This document shows positions 21,765 to 33,080 of a DNA stretch of 64,000 nucleotides, piece after piece; the stretch's first letter is position 1, and every line of letters starts with the position of its first letter. The position numbers and the translations under genes were made by a program. The notes under the pieces were generated by a model. The model worked only from the letters and a program-made list of their open reading frames with translations, was not told the DNA's origin and did not search any database. The DNA lies in NCBI GenBank assembly GCA_021234155.1, contig JAJEKV010000108.1, forward strand, positions 2,460,676 to 2,524,675, written 5' to 3'. The DNA is from Isoetes taiwanensis (Eukaryota; Streptophyta; Lycopodiopsida; Isoetales; Isoetaceae).

Positions 21765-22420
21765 ATGCAAAATAGGACTCTCAATTCTCGTGAGCGGGCG
21801 CCGCTCCCCGACAGATCAAAGATGTGGCTTTCTTCTTCCAGAAATCGTGGACCTACAAACGCCGCTCCCTCGATTGTGGCTTCCTTCTTCCGTAAATTCG
21901 CCACCTATGGCCTCGCTTCCTCGCGCTTTTGGCAACATAAAATATCATTTCAAGGCATCGAAGAAGCGATTTCAAGCTTTCAAGCCGAAGATTTCAAGCT
22001 TTCGCCGTGCTTTCAAGATTTCAACCCTAAGAGCCATATTGGCCTTTTCTCACCCCGGAAGAGCCATCTTGGCCTTTTTCTCACATTCAGACATGGTTTT
22101 GCACACGAATTTCTTCCTGCGCTTTTGCTCGCAAAGAAAGATGTAGAGTGCCCATTGTCAGCCGATTTACTTGACGACATCCTACAAAAAATAATCGAAT
22201 CATTCCCTTTGTTTCGAGGCTAGATTTGAATCGACCTTTCAAAACCCATCTTCTAAGCAAAGTTTGGGACCTCTTCAATACAAAACCGCGGTGTTGCATC
22301 ATTTCGATAACATTTCTTGCCCGCAGATCGCGCTTTGAAGGTCGGCTATGGCGGGTTCTAGAACTTCTCGCAAGCTACGGGCATAATAAGATAGGTGGAA
22401 ATTTAAAGGTACTGCTTCAT
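21765..22420 (+). pseudogene. Open stretch of uncertain identity, possibly F-box-like (unit 1)
   Basis: A 152-codon plus-strand frame (21765-22223) ends in ADLLDDILQKIIESFP, which looks like the start of an F-box (LPxDLLxxIL). It then appears to continue in another frame through FQNPSSKQ-like and HHFDNIS-like words best seen in unit 2 (53047-53485). The earlier part is Ser/Phe-rich with internal repeats of ATTTCAAGCTTTCAAG and of AAGAGCCAT(A/C)TTGGCC. The F-box reading is weak, and the phrase could be chance. No start or end can be defined. Confidence 0.25.
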
Positions 22421-22561
22421 TACGTATCGTAATTGCCATGAGTCGGATTCTCACCGCCAAAGGTCCGGCCTCAGGGCCGCCAAACTCTCAGAGCAAAGAT
22501 ACGGCCGCCGAGCCCTTTACGTGGGGGAATGCCTCCTCATGGCAATTACCTAGTACGTAAT
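22419..22561. mobile_element. Fold-back/MITE-like element A (unit 1)
   Basis: The left end carries ATTACGTA and TAATTGCCATGAG. The right end carries the inverse, CTCATGGCAATTA and TACGTAAT. The core is GC-rich and self-complementary. Length is about 143 bp with no coding capacity. Element B (23428-23585) shares the same terminal words. Confidence 0.7.
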
Positions 22562-23427
22562 CACCACATGGTCCATATTATCGTATATTCTTTTTAATTT
22601 TATAGGCATAAAATTTGCCCTTTTCTTCAGAGCGGGCGCCGCCGCCTACCGCCGCCTCGCCCTTCGCTCGATCCGCATGCCGCCATACCTCCACCGCCGC
22701 CATAGCTCGCATTCTCCGCCATAGTTCGATCTGCCGCCATAGTTCGACTAACCATAGCTCGGCGATTCTCGCCATAACCGATATATCGCCGTAAGAGCCA
22801 CCGCCATAGTCGAACTTGCTTCAAAGACAAGAAGTCGTCGTATTAAGAAACTGTGAAGCAAGTTTTCTTTCCCTTCGCTCCTGAAGCCAAGAATTTGCGC
22901 CAGGAGTTGTCTTGATAGCTGAATACAGCTTAAGCTTCAGATTCTTTGCTTTAGAGTTGCAAATGTAAATGGCAGTCATAGATTAAGCCACAAGTCTGGC
23001 GTGGAAAGTGTCCGGATTGAAGAGACGGATCCAAAGCCTCCTCGCCAAATGCTTTTCGTGTCTTCTTTTCTTTTTCTAGGTATATATTTCTTAGTGATGA
23101 ATGCATGTGTTTCCTTTGAGCAGTGTTGATTATTCTCGCTGCTGCCACAGGATTGATCATGTCACTGATTATTCTCGCTGCTACAGGGTTGATGATTTCT
23201 CTCTGCACTGTGTTTGCCCTTTTGAACAAATCCCTTCTTTCCTCCATATTAGCAGATCTTCAGTTCATTTGACAAAAAGGTGGCTCGAGAAAGCGGCCCA
23301 AATCAAGCATTAGATAATCGGATAATTTTTTTTCTAAGGGTTCATAGTTTTTGGAAGTTTTACATTCTAAGAAGAATGCCATAGCCGCCTTATATCATTT
23401 TGTTCGTAATATGCACCATGTGGTGAT
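22562..23427. other. Segment between fold-backs, with a GCCGCCATAG minisatellite (unit 1)
   Basis: The segment starts with AATCACCACATGGT and ends with the inverse ACCATGTGGTGAT (23416-23428), forming a second, outer inverted pair about 850 bp apart. At 22640-22790 a degenerate ~18-20-bp repeat is built on GCCGCCATAGCTC. In unit 2 the repeat is cleaner (53840-53950). A repeated GATTATTCTCGCTGCT occurs at 23126 and 23168. No gene recognised. Confidence 0.5.
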
Positions 23428-23585
23428 ATTGCCGTAATTGCTCTCGAAGTCGCATTCCGCCAGAAAGTCTCGGCTGGTGCCGGCAGGGCGTGCCCGCGGC
23501 TCCGCCTTCGCCGCGCCGCCTCACCGGGCGGAGCCGAGACTTTACTAGGCGGAATGACCTCCCTCATGGCAATTACCTAATACAT
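23428..23585. mobile_element. Fold-back/MITE-like element B (unit 1)
   Basis: The two arms of about 50 bp are inverted copies carrying GTAATTGC, GCATTCCGCC and AAAGTCTCGGCT on the left and their complements on the right (AGCCGAGACTTTACTAGGCG, then TCATGGCAATTACC). The central ~50 bp is extremely GC-rich. Such a molecule would fold into one long hairpin. No coding capacity. Confidence 0.75.
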
Positions 23586-23597
23586 AATAATTTCACC

Positions 23598-24086
23598 CTT
23601 CCTTAACAATTTCCCTTTAATGTACCGCTAGGTAATGCCGAATGCCACCGGAGTCAAGACAATCTGAGTCAATGCCTAATGTTGAGATGAAGGCCGGGAT
23701 GTCGAAATGTATAGATGAAGGCGAATGCCGGAGTGATAAGAATCGTCTTTGGAGCGATGAGAATCGCCTAAAAATCGGCTTCAATGTTAGAATTTGCGTA
23801 ATTATCTCGTTATTGATTATCTCCCATTGTTGATTATCTTGCAAATCAAGAATGTTTGAAGTTTCATTTTATTTAGATCTAAATTCTAAATTTTAGTTTC
23901 TTCTAGATGTAAAGTCTTCAATGGATCGATCAATCATTAGCAAAATCTCTATCTTGAAACTAGTGTCATGCACCTATGAGAACGCTTTGTATTGCGCTTG
24001 CGTAAACTCCTTTTGATGATACTCTTGAGTCTTATCTTAGTTAGTTATGCCTTCATGCCATGAACCATTCCCTTTATTACACAATA
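23598..24086. repeat. Direct repeat R, first copy (unit 1)
   Basis: About 490 bp starting CCTTCCTTAACAATTT and ending CCTTTATTACACAATA. A second copy lies at 26735-27256. The inner part contains AATGCCGGAATG-type short repeats that vary in number between copies. Here the repeat continues into TTCTTGAGTGTGC, whereas the second copy is cut by the Helitron end. Non-coding. Confidence 0.85.
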
Positions 24087-25532
24087 TTCTTGAGTGTGCA
24101 AGTATAGAAATAAATTTAATCTGATTCACAAAGAATCGAATCGCCGCATATACTTAGGGCTCAAGTAGCCTAGATGATCCTAAGTTGTAGATACATACAC
24201 ATACAGGGAAGATTTATTCTACATGGGTTCTGATACAGAGTTCGTTGATGGATCTAGAATACAACACAATACAATCTGTGATGCTCAGGCTTAAATATAT
24301 GAGTCTAGCTTTTGCTAAAAGAATCAACGGCTGTGGAGCTTTAAGATTTAGAGATTTAGACGTGGAGATTTAGGCTAACAGCAAAATTTAAGTTACTAGA
24401 TTCATGACTCTGCAAGAAGGCCTCGTATAAAATACTATGCCCTTTCTCACCTGCAATTCAGAGCATGTTTTCTTCTTCTGGTAGAAAGCCACAGAATGTA
24501 TCTAGAAGGTCAAAACAGGAGATTAAATGCACGATAGAAAAATGATGCATTCAGTGGAAAGTGCTCATCGGATATGGAATAAGAAAGCCAGAGAATAGGT
24601 TCCATAATCCATAAAAGGCAGATGAAATTACAGTAGCAAAACCATGATTTGGCGTTAAAGCAACTGACATTATCCCGTAATACGTAAAATAAAGGAGGGA
24701 AAATATGAAAAGAAAATGTACGAGAAGAACTTTGCCTTCGGTGATGTGAAACCTTCATTAGGCTGCCCTCGGTGATCAATCCCATTTGCAAATCCTTCAT
24801 TAAGAATTGTACTTTATTTACATGTTAGAAATAATCTCAAACTGAAGAAGAATAGAGAGTAGATATTAAGGCATTTGCAAAAAGTTAAAAGAATAGAGAA
24901 GAATCTAAATATAGTGCATTTCGGGCTTTGACAAACTAGCTAAAGGTGGATTTGAACCACATACCAACCATCCATTTCATGCATAAAAGGTGCTGGCTTG
25001 AAAGAGGGCAGTATAGAAACAGGGACAGTCCGAAACAGGGACATTACATAGAGGTGCAAGTGTGAGAACTGGCAACTTTACAAATATGGCAACACTTTCG
25101 AGCTCACCCACTAAATTGGGCTTGAGATATCTATTTGTTGAAGACCATTGCCTTGCCATAACTTAGAGCCTTGAACCAGAGCTAATATAAGACCTTTGCA
25201 ATATTAACAATTATGCTTTATAGACTAGATCATGCTCACACCATAGAGCAATAGTGAGAAGTCAAATTAATGACATGAATTCAAAATAATGGCATGAATT
25301 CTAGCAGGGGATGTCCAACTTTGGAGGTCAAAGATTCAAAGGTCACACCTCTGCTTACTTGTACTACCATGTATTTTGGTTCCACCCATTCTCGCTAAAC
25401 CTGTTAGAGAGGCTTGTAGCCTATGCATGTTCAATCACCAAGGCAAATCCACATGTCGATGTGCCTTAAAAATTGTGCATCCGATTTAAACCGTATGAAA
25501 CTTTATCTTTTCTTTTATATTATTTTTTTTTT
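24087..25532. other. No recognised gene (unit 1)
   Basis: AT-rich sequence with short chance frames. The region 24890-25250 is nearly identical in unit 2, where a 116-bp part of it (56291-56522) is duplicated. Confidence 0.45.
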
Positions 25533-25690
25533 GATTCCCCGCTAGGCAACTTCGAACATTGCAACCATCCTCCTTTGCAGCCGCTATGCTAGGTGAAGCA
25601 CTCGAGAGGAGCAAACTAGGCAAGGATTGAGATGTGCAAACAAGCACTTCATTGAGTACAATGAAGGGGATAACCAAAAGTCGTGGTCTT
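25533..25690 (+). pseudogene. NB-ARC-like exon fragment (unit 1)
   Basis: This is the damaged counterpart of the clearer exon at 56828-57010. Words such as GATTC-CGCTAGGCAACTT and GCTATGCTAGGTGAAGCACT align with it, but missing bases break the frame, and the AG acceptor seen in unit 2 (TTTTTGCAG) is replaced here by a run of T. It probably belongs to a degraded plant NLR immune-receptor gene. No P-loop exon was found nearby. Confidence 0.35.
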
Positions 25691-25849
25691 TCTTCTTGTG
25701 ATTCTTGTGATTTTGGAAGGTGGAACCCTATCACGTTGATGCATAGTAAATAGGGCTTCCACCAATCTAGTTGTGAAAGCAGGATGCAGAGGAGCCTCAA
25801 GAAATTTATTGGCCTCATAAAGATAATGAAGAATTCAATCGATCCTTAA

Positions 25850-26340
25850 GCCAATTCAAAGAACATACCTCCGAGAAGCCAAAATCTCTCCTTTCTTGCC
25901 ACCCAATGCATGTTCATAAGTCTGAAATCCTTGTTTGCATTTGAAGAAACTAAAAATTCTAAAGCAAGAATGTCTACTACTAATGAGTTACCTCCTAGAA
26001 AATCCGAAATCTTGGCCTTGGAGCTCCAATGCATGTTCAAATCCCGAATCAATCGTGTTTGCATTACCCCTGAATGAAGCAAGTAGATTTTGCAAATGAA
26101 AGACAAAATTTCAAAGAAAGTAACCTCTTTTCATTCACAACAGGTCAAGGCGTGTTCTGAACGCCAGAGAGCTTAATGATCTCTTCATTGGCGCCTCGCC
26201 TCTCCAGTTCCTCAATTTCGTGAATAAGGCTTGTTAGAAGTGAATACAAAAATATTAATGTGCCTTTCAAGTAACAACTTGTTAACGAATGGATAACATT
26301 TGGAGGCCCCCTTCTCCGTATAAAAATTGCATACACCTGA
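25850..26340. other. Unassigned stretch with an internal ~115-bp repeat (unit 1)
   Basis: Two imperfect copies of a phrase containing CCAATGCATGTTCA and GTGTTTGCATT or TTGTTTGCATT lie about 117 bp apart (near 25902 and 26028). A minus-strand open piece (26145-26336) reads EIEELERRGANEEIIKLSG. Either could be exon remnants, and neither is recognised. Confidence 0.3.
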
Positions 26341-26389
26341 GGCTATAATTGAGGGGTAAGAAAAAGATCATGTGGCCGCGCTCTACTAG

Positions 26390-26490
26390 CCACACGCCAC
26401 ATGACATTTTTTAGGCACCCCCACTTTTTTTTCAAATTTTAGGGGGATGGATAGATAGATAGATAGATAGATAGATAGTAGTTTTAACGC
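26390..26490. repeat. Dispersed CACATGACATTTTTT phrase and (GATA)n microsatellite (unit 1)
   Basis: The phrase matches 21605-21665. It is followed by about eight GATA units at 26448-26478. Unit 2 has about six at 57748-57772. Confidence 0.85.
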
Positions 26491-26734
26491 CACGCCACTA
26501 GGCAAAGATCCAACCGGACATGTGACCACACACCACACTACATTGCCCCCAACCACCTTACATTGCGCCTCATGGGATTTGACCCCCAACAAGATCGAAA
26601 AGCGATGGCGGTCTCAACTCGACACCACATTGCTAAGGAACTAGTGTGTTACCACTAGACCAAATGCCCCCATTCAAAGCAAAGCGATTGACTTTTCTAA
26701 CTCCCCATTTTTCCCCCTTTCTTAACAATTTCTT

Positions 26735-27256
26735 CCTTCCTTAACAATTTCCTTTAATGTACCCGCTTAAGCCGCTTAGGTAATGCCTGAATGCCACGGA
26801 GTGAATGCCACCGGAGTCAAGACAATCTGAGTCAATGCCGGAATGTTGAGACGAAAGCCGGGATGTCGAATGTACATGAAGGCCGGCTGGATCGAGAATG
26901 CCGGAGTGATAAGAATCATGCCGAACGATGAGAATCGCCTAAAAATCAGCTTCAAGGTAGAATTTGCGTAATTATCTCGCCATTGATTATCTCCCATTGT
27001 TGATTAGCTTGCGTAATCAAGAATGTTTGAAGTTTCAGCTTATTTTGATCTAAATTCTAAACTTTAGTTTCTTCTAGATGTAAAGTCTTCAATGGATCGG
27101 ATCAATCATTAGCAAATCTCTATCTTGAAACTAGTGTCATGCACCTATGAGAACGCTTTGTATTGCAGCTTGCGTAAACTCCTTTTGATGATACTTGAGT
27201 CTTATCTTAGTTAGTTATGCCTTCATGCCATGAACCATTCCCTTATTACACAATAC
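26735..27256. repeat. Direct repeat R', second copy, abutting the Helitron (unit 1)
   Basis: Same orientation and content as 23598-24086. It ends with ACACAATA exactly where CTAG, the Helitron 3' end on this strand, begins. The A directly before CTAG fits Helitron insertion between A and T. Confidence 0.85.
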
Positions 27257-27458
27257 TAGTAATGGTGCTTCAAATTGGTCGGGCATAAGTTGAAACCTCG
27301 TGTGAAGAATAACCTATTCAAATTTCAAACTCTTTTGTCATAAATGTAACATAATGAAGCATAATGAATGTGACATTTTTATTATTGTGAAAAATTCTTC
27401 TTTACATAGTAATGGTGTTCAAAGTAATAGAAACTAAGAGATCTCAGAGAAATTAAGC

Positions 27459-30400
27459 CTATTTCATCTCGAGAATCTCTTTGTAGACTACATTAGGTGT
27501 GAACCTCCTATTGTTTTTAGCAAAGATTCCTTGTCTTGAGGTATCTTGAATATATACCTTCACTCCGCGGTTGTGTGGTGCACCTTGAGAATGCGACATA
27601 GAGCTGGCCATGTGTGAAAACCGCATTGGTAGGTAGATGCCAACGAGGTCATGGACCGCCTTATGTACTTGTTGATTGTCATCGAATGCGAGTCGCACGG
27701 AACCGCCTTCGCTTGAAGGGGAGGAGGTCACCGCCTGGATGGCTCTAGGGTTATCCTTGGTATGAGGATCGCGTTCCTTTGTAGGTGCCCGTGATTATCT
27801 CTCGCATCTATGATTCTTGCGCGCTTTGATGACGCCAAGGCAGTGCCATTGCAGACCAGCCGTTCATGTTTCCGAGTAGGATGATGATGGCTCCGCCTTT
27901 TGATGCGCTTATGCGCGTGGCATGCCTAAGGGGTTAGGTGGTTGATGAACTCGATTGAAAGTCCCTTGTAGCATCTTCGCCGCAAATGATGGTGTCTACG
28001 CCAGATATATATATGGAGTTGTCCATTCAACCTTTAAGAGGACCTTATCGCTGATCTTCGGGCCAGTCTTCATTCTTTTGGTGCTAGGATGGCTTTGTCA
28101 TACAACATGTGCACATTTGCCTCCGCTATTTCCCTTGCCGAAGATGCCGCCAATCAAGTCGCCTTCCACCACACATTCTTCGGTATCTCAAATAAGTCAG
28201 CGGCTGAGCCCCGGCTCATTATGCATCCGCTCCCCTGCTAATGGTGACGTGAAAGCGCCAATTTGAGAAGATTTGTTCGCCTTTTTTCCCACCCGCATAT
28301 TTTGTGTCGGCTTGGGTCCTGAAGTTAGTCCACGCGGGTTCCGCTTGACACACTTCTCGAGATGACTTCGCCTTTGTTGCACGCTTGACCATAGGCAATC
28401 ACAAAAGTCGCCACGGAGCATTATCATTCCTCCAACGGATCATCCTCGCGGATCTCGCGTAAAAGCCTCGGCCGACGGCGGTGAGTGCATGCGCAAAGCC
28501 ATTCCCATTTCGTCCCATACCATAATGCTTGCCTTTCTAAGTACCTACGCTTGTTGGCTTGTTGCACGAGTCGCGGAGGTTGCCTCTGTGTCGCGCTGAG
28601 TGGTAACTTGAACGCCGAATGGACTGTTTGTGCTCCCTTCAAGAGGAGGTCGGCAATGCCCGCCCAAGCCATCGATACAACACCAACACCATATCCTCTT
28701 AGTATACCGGACAAGCCGTTGAAGAGGAAAGTCTTGCCCGCCTCCCGGGTCAGCCCACATTGATACATGGGCTTGATGTTGGCTGATTGCCTCAAGGATA
28801 ATGTCGGCTATGTGCTTTTGCTCCCTCGCTGAGCTTGCCGTAGTTTTCCGGCCCCTCTTTCAATTCTTTTCTCGCATCAAAGTTCGTTTCATTTGGGAAG
28901 TTGCCTAGAATGTCTAGTCGGGTTCTCAGTAGTCCAAGTCAACATGTGCGACCGCCATCCGAAAATTTCACAATGTCTTTTAGTGCATTGTTGTAAGCTT
29001 GCTCTTGTGGCATCTGCTGTTCAGAATCTTCCGTCCGCTATCTTTGAAGAGCTCCCATAGCGCGATTGATCTTGTGGGTCATTGTACGTGCAAATGAATG
29101 CTAATGTTTGGCGAGCCGCTTTGGCATCCGAAAGTTGCTCGCATCTTCGAAAGTGTCTTCTCCCACTCGGCATCGCCTTCCGCAGAAGCTCTTTGGCGGC
29201 TTCTTTGTAAGTTGAACATAGTTTTCCATTGACGGTGCACATGTATTCGTTGGTCGCACCCTTGATATGTAGCAAACAGAAGATGAAGGTAATAGCGGTC
29301 ACCATCCTTAGGGCTCATTGTGTACATCCGCGTGATGAGCTTGAACTTTTCCTTCCTCTTTTTCCGGCGACGCCCGGGCGCCGTAAATGTAGTGTTTGCG
29401 GGGATTTCAAGTGTATTCACGCGTCTTGGTCGCCTTTGTTGAGCTCAAACCATGTGGTCGATTGTTTGCTTTTTGCATCCGCCGCCGATGGCTTGTCTTT
29501 CTTGGCCTTCTTGATAATACACGCGCCTTGGTTGTTTGGCGGATGAACAGTAGTCTCGCGGTAATGCGGTGGGAATTGCCATGCATCCTCGTACCCATAT
29601 AACCTCCACATGGCTTCACCGCAGAGACGATCTCGATCAAGGTATTGCTCCACCTCGTCCCCAATTGAATGTGGATGTTGATTCCCCGCTTGGCTCTACA
29701 TGGTGACCTTTGATGGATGCTCGATCATGCCCTTTGTGGATATACTTGTAGATATACTTTATGCTCCCAACGCAAACACCGCTCTACATTGATATGTGCT
29801 TCAGATTTTTCAGCGGTACCATCGATTATGAGGAACTATCCATCCGCTTTTAATAGGCGTGTTGCCCCTCATGAAGTGGCCCTCATCCCGCCTTCTCAGA
29901 CTGGGTAGCCATTTGCACCGACTTTGGTATTGTCATTAAATGTCTTTGGATATCCCTTTGTGCATTCCTTTATTGGGCTTCCTTCCTTGGCTTGCATGCA
30001 AGGTGCGTTTTGGGTTGAGGGCTTCAGACGGGCCGTGGACCATATGCTTGATGACGATCTCTCGCAGGGTTGGGGTTTTTCGGCCGGTACCTCAAAGACT
30101 CGTGATGTCGTCAATGGCGCCCGCTATCCCGGATCTTGCCTTGTTGCTCGAGAATCATGAGAAGGTGGCGGTCGGCAAGCCTCGCTTTTGGAACTCTATA
30201 GTGTGGGTGTGTGCGCCTTCACCTTGCCCAAGATATCATTTTCAAGAGATCATGAAAGAACTCTTTGAGCTTTTGTGTGGAATAATGCCAGACAACCAAA
30301 TCGCCTATCATGCTACCGCTTGTCCGTAAGCGGGTTGTGTCTAATCTCTATCCAATTTGGGTTGATGTAAATGTTACAAAGAGGTCGGCTTTGTCAAATC

Positions 30401-31910
30401 TTCTGGATCAAGGCCATTGAATCCTCGATAGTTTTGTTCCATTGCCCTGCTGCCGGTGTGTGAGGAGGGCGATGACCCGACTAAGTGGGATCTTAAGCCT
30501 CTTTGCTCACCCTGCGTGGTCTATGTAGTCAATAAGGCCTTGGTACAACTCGACCCGCAACTTCCTTTGGTTTTGCTTGATCCAAATTTAGTTCATTTGC
30601 CTCCACTTCGAGTAGACATCAACAATGAATTGTTGTGTTAGCTTGCACCTTCAAGCAAAGGGGCTGCAATCTAATCTCCCCGATTGCCGCCCGAATTGTA
30701 GAATTGAAGCATGCTCACATTTTTCATGTTTCCTTGAAGACGCGTTGATGTGGAAGATATTTACGCTTTCTTGATTCCTATCCTCCAAAACTTGGTCACC
30801 AAAGGGGAAGAGAATGGGATAAACCAAGGGATCAAGGTTTGGGTTTAGATTGGTATTTTCTTCGGTCCGCCACCCTTTTGGTGTATGCAGATGTCCCTAT
30901 CGAATGGTGGCTCTCCGCCCCGCATTGACAAATATAACCGCGGACTTCGCTTTGAGCATGTTTGGTTATACCTCATAAGGTCCGTGTTTCGAAAGGTTAA
31001 AAGTACATCATGATGTCCCTCACCCCTTCACGGATTGTTGTGCATGCTTTCTACATCATGCATCATCATGAGGGCTTCCGTGATAGGGGCTTATATTGCG
31101 TGAGCAAGATCTAGTTCTTCGGTTGGTCGTCACAATTTTCATTCCGTGGATTTTGAGCTCGTGGTTTCATGTGCAAAAAATCGGCATCTAGAATATAGAG
31201 TTTGGGGAATATGTTGGTGCTTTATGAACCATCGGCATAAGCCGGACCTACTCTATGGTAGGTTTGTCCTTGATCTTGAAATAGTATGGTCCGTGGCCTT
31301 GAAACCGCTTCGATGTTGGCTTCAAAGGATGCAAAGGCAAGAGCACTATTGTAGGCCCGTGTTGGTGGAAGTTCTTGCTTTTGGGTGTTGATGGCTCAAT
31401 AGGCTCACGAATAAGATGGGGGAATGGTTGTAGGGGTTCTAACTTGATTTGTCCATCATGGCGGCGGTTTGTACCATCGCCCTTGAATCAAGTGCCCCAC
31501 GATTCTGTATGCACTCCCTATTCAATGAACCGCAATGGTGTCGTTCTACTTGTCCGACTTCAAGTGTCCTTGCTATTCTCGTATGTGGGTGGTTGAGCTC
31601 ACCATCGACGTTGATATTGTGCAAGTTCATCCAACCGCCATGTTGGTGCTCTTCTTCCGTTTCTATGGCGGCTTGTTGGGCTCTCCATTGGCGTTGATAT
31701 TGGGTGCGATTTTTGGGTGCACTTTCGGCCAATCGCTGTCGATCGTCATGTTACGATTCTATAGCCCGTTGCAACTTTCTTCTTTTGTAATTCTCTTTTG
31801 TTTCTCCAATCAACTTCACGCTCCAAAGGCTCGCACCACGTTTTTCCCCGGGTCCCCCTCACGCGCGCATTTTCGCCTTCTTTCTCGTTCCTCCGTCATT
31901 GCAAATTAGA
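27459..31910 (-). CDS. Helitron Rep-helicase (RepHel), frameshifted (unit 1)
   Basis: The gene reads from about 31910 down to the stop near 27459, about 1480 codons, the usual RepHel length. In order: an N-terminal region with QYQRQWRAQQAAIETEEEHQ (near 31700); a Cys-rich NRECI-x-GAL segment; the Rep domain with ADLFVTFT and NPNWIEIRHNPL (near 30330-30395); the HUH motif region AHTHTIEFQKRGLP with PHRHLL-type residues (30170-30215); then, after the linker, a Pif1-type SF1 helicase with GKTFLFNGL (Walker A, near 28720), VVSMAWAGIA and TVHSAFKLPLS. The C-terminus has GVKVYIQDTSRQG and AKNNRRFTPNVVYKEIL. Rep nicks and joins DNA during rolling-circle transposition and the helicase unwinds it; this is known of the family. 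At least a dozen indels break the frame, most at CG/CHG sites, so an intact original is possible. Confidence 0.85.
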
Positions 31911-32137
31911 TGTCAAAATGATGTCGAAGTTTCATGAGCATTTGTTCCTTCACAATTGTTTTTAAAGGGAAAAAGGCAAAAGGTGTTGTTTCCCTTTTCG
32001 CCTTTCTTAAACATAGCTAAAAGGATTTGTGTTTTTTGAACCTAGCTATTGGGAAAGGGCAAAATGGTATTTTCGGCCTTTTGTAAAGGTACATACCGCC
32101 TTTTACGTGCTACTTGGAGGTGCAAAGTCCTAGAGAG
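31911..32137 (-). other. Helitron 5' leader (unit 1)
   Basis: About 230 bp between the presumed start of RepHel and the proposed 5' TC end. It contains repeated AAAGGCAAAAG/CCTTTTCGCC words. It should hold the promoter, but I cannot point to a convincing TATA box. Confidence 0.3.
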
Positions 32138-32138
32138 A

Positions 32139-32966
32139 TTAGTTGTGTTCTTTAAAGAATCGTCTAAACCCTCAGCGTGAGGACCATCTACACCTGACTT
32201 AAAAAAAGGTAAAAGACAAAAGAGGTTGGCCTTTTTAAAGGCTGCTTTCTTTGCCTTCTTGATGTAAAGCATTTAAATTGGTTTAAGGGGTTGTTCCGAG
32301 GATTTTCACATTTGAGGGAGAGTCATTGTTTGTCATAATGTTTTTTCTTCTTGTCACTTGTCATAATGTTTTTCTTGATAGTGCTGCTTCGTTTAATATC
32401 AGAAATGTATTGATGAGAGAGCATTAAACTATACAGCAATAAGAAGTTCACATGACAATGTAATCAAGATAGAATAATATTATGACAAACCAAGTATTTC
32501 CATGTGGTAAAAGGAAGCGAGGTGATGCCAAACATCAGGTGCCTTTACCTAATGTTCCAATAACAATTTATCAGCCTATAACTAATCTATTGCTAAAAAA
32601 GTGCTTTGAACTGGTAAAGTATCATACCACATTTGTAGGTTGAACCCCCGATGCAACGTCCAAGATGGCAACACCACCTATACATCAACCTGAGACAGCA
32701 CAATAAGGAATGAAACTTTTGTACAACTGAAAGAAATGAAATAATGAAATAGGCTTGAAGGAAATAAAGTGTACCTCTTTGCATGATGGCACCCTTGATA
32801 GAAAATGAGAGTTTTTTCCCAGCTCATCCCAATTTTGCTAAAAGGAGTCCCTTAAGTATCCAAGCTTTGGACATGTATACTGGACTGCCAACATTTACCA
32901 TCGCGTAGATGTTTTTAGTTGAACTATTATGGAAGATTAAACAGACTACCAAACCTCTGCAATTAC
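32139..32966. other. No recognised gene (unit 1)
   Basis: AT-rich DNA. TTGTCATAATGTTTTT occurs twice (32330-32375). The phrase CACAATAAGGA-ATGAAACTT followed by TTGTACAACTGAAAGA (32698-32735) recurs at 33147-33182, so ~40-bp direct repeats bracket the next exon candidate. Confidence 0.45.
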
Positions 32967-33080
32967 CTCGGATAAAATTCTGAGGTAATCTTCAGACTTC
33001 TTATCATAACCATGCAAGATGTACTTGTAATCGCAGGGGTGTTCACTGTAAACTGGCAGGACAAAGCTCTTAAAAATTTA
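32967..33080 (-). pseudogene. Exon-like fragment of unknown gene, minus strand
   Basis: On the minus strand a stretch reads KSFVLPVYSEHPCDYKYIL, then HGYDKKSEDYLRILSE, and stops exactly at a GT donor (GAG|GTAATT at 32967/32966). A possible acceptor TTTTCAG lies at 33081, although a TAA directly after it would have to be out of frame. The codon-level quality is good, but I do not recognise the family. It lies on the same strand as the Helitron gene and the next two exon fragments. Unit 2 runs out of the window before this point. Confidence 0.4.

Larger units (their letters stand above)
27257..32138 (-). mobile_element. Helitron (unit 1)
   Basis: The element lies on the minus strand. Its 3' end is CTAG at 27257-27260 (also CTAG on the minus strand), next to a region that forms a perfect hairpin in unit 2 but is corrupted here (GTGCTTCAAATTGGTCGGGC). 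The 5' end is proposed at 32138, where the minus strand begins TCTCTCTAGGACTTTGC after a flanking A. Plant Helitrons start with TC. The flanks are A on the left and T on the right, the expected AT target. Length would be 4882 bp, with one Rep-helicase gene. The 5' end is less certain than the 3' end, because the expected continuation of repeat R' (TTCTTGAGTGTGC) is not found right after it. Confidence 0.7.

Noticed and set aside
22578-22830. Overlapping minus-strand frames with WRQ/AMA/YGG repeats
   Set aside because: Low-complexity translation of the GCCGCCATAG minisatellite, present in several frames at once.
25846-26106. Minus-strand wording RDLNMHWSSKAKISDFLG resembling a kinase catalytic loop
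   Set aside because: HxDxxxxN and the DFG motif are too close together, no other kinase motif is present, and the stretch is an internal ~115-bp repeat; probably chance.
28485-31909. Several 70-125-codon plus-strand frames over the Helitron
   Set aside because: They are shadows of the minus-strand RepHel gene.
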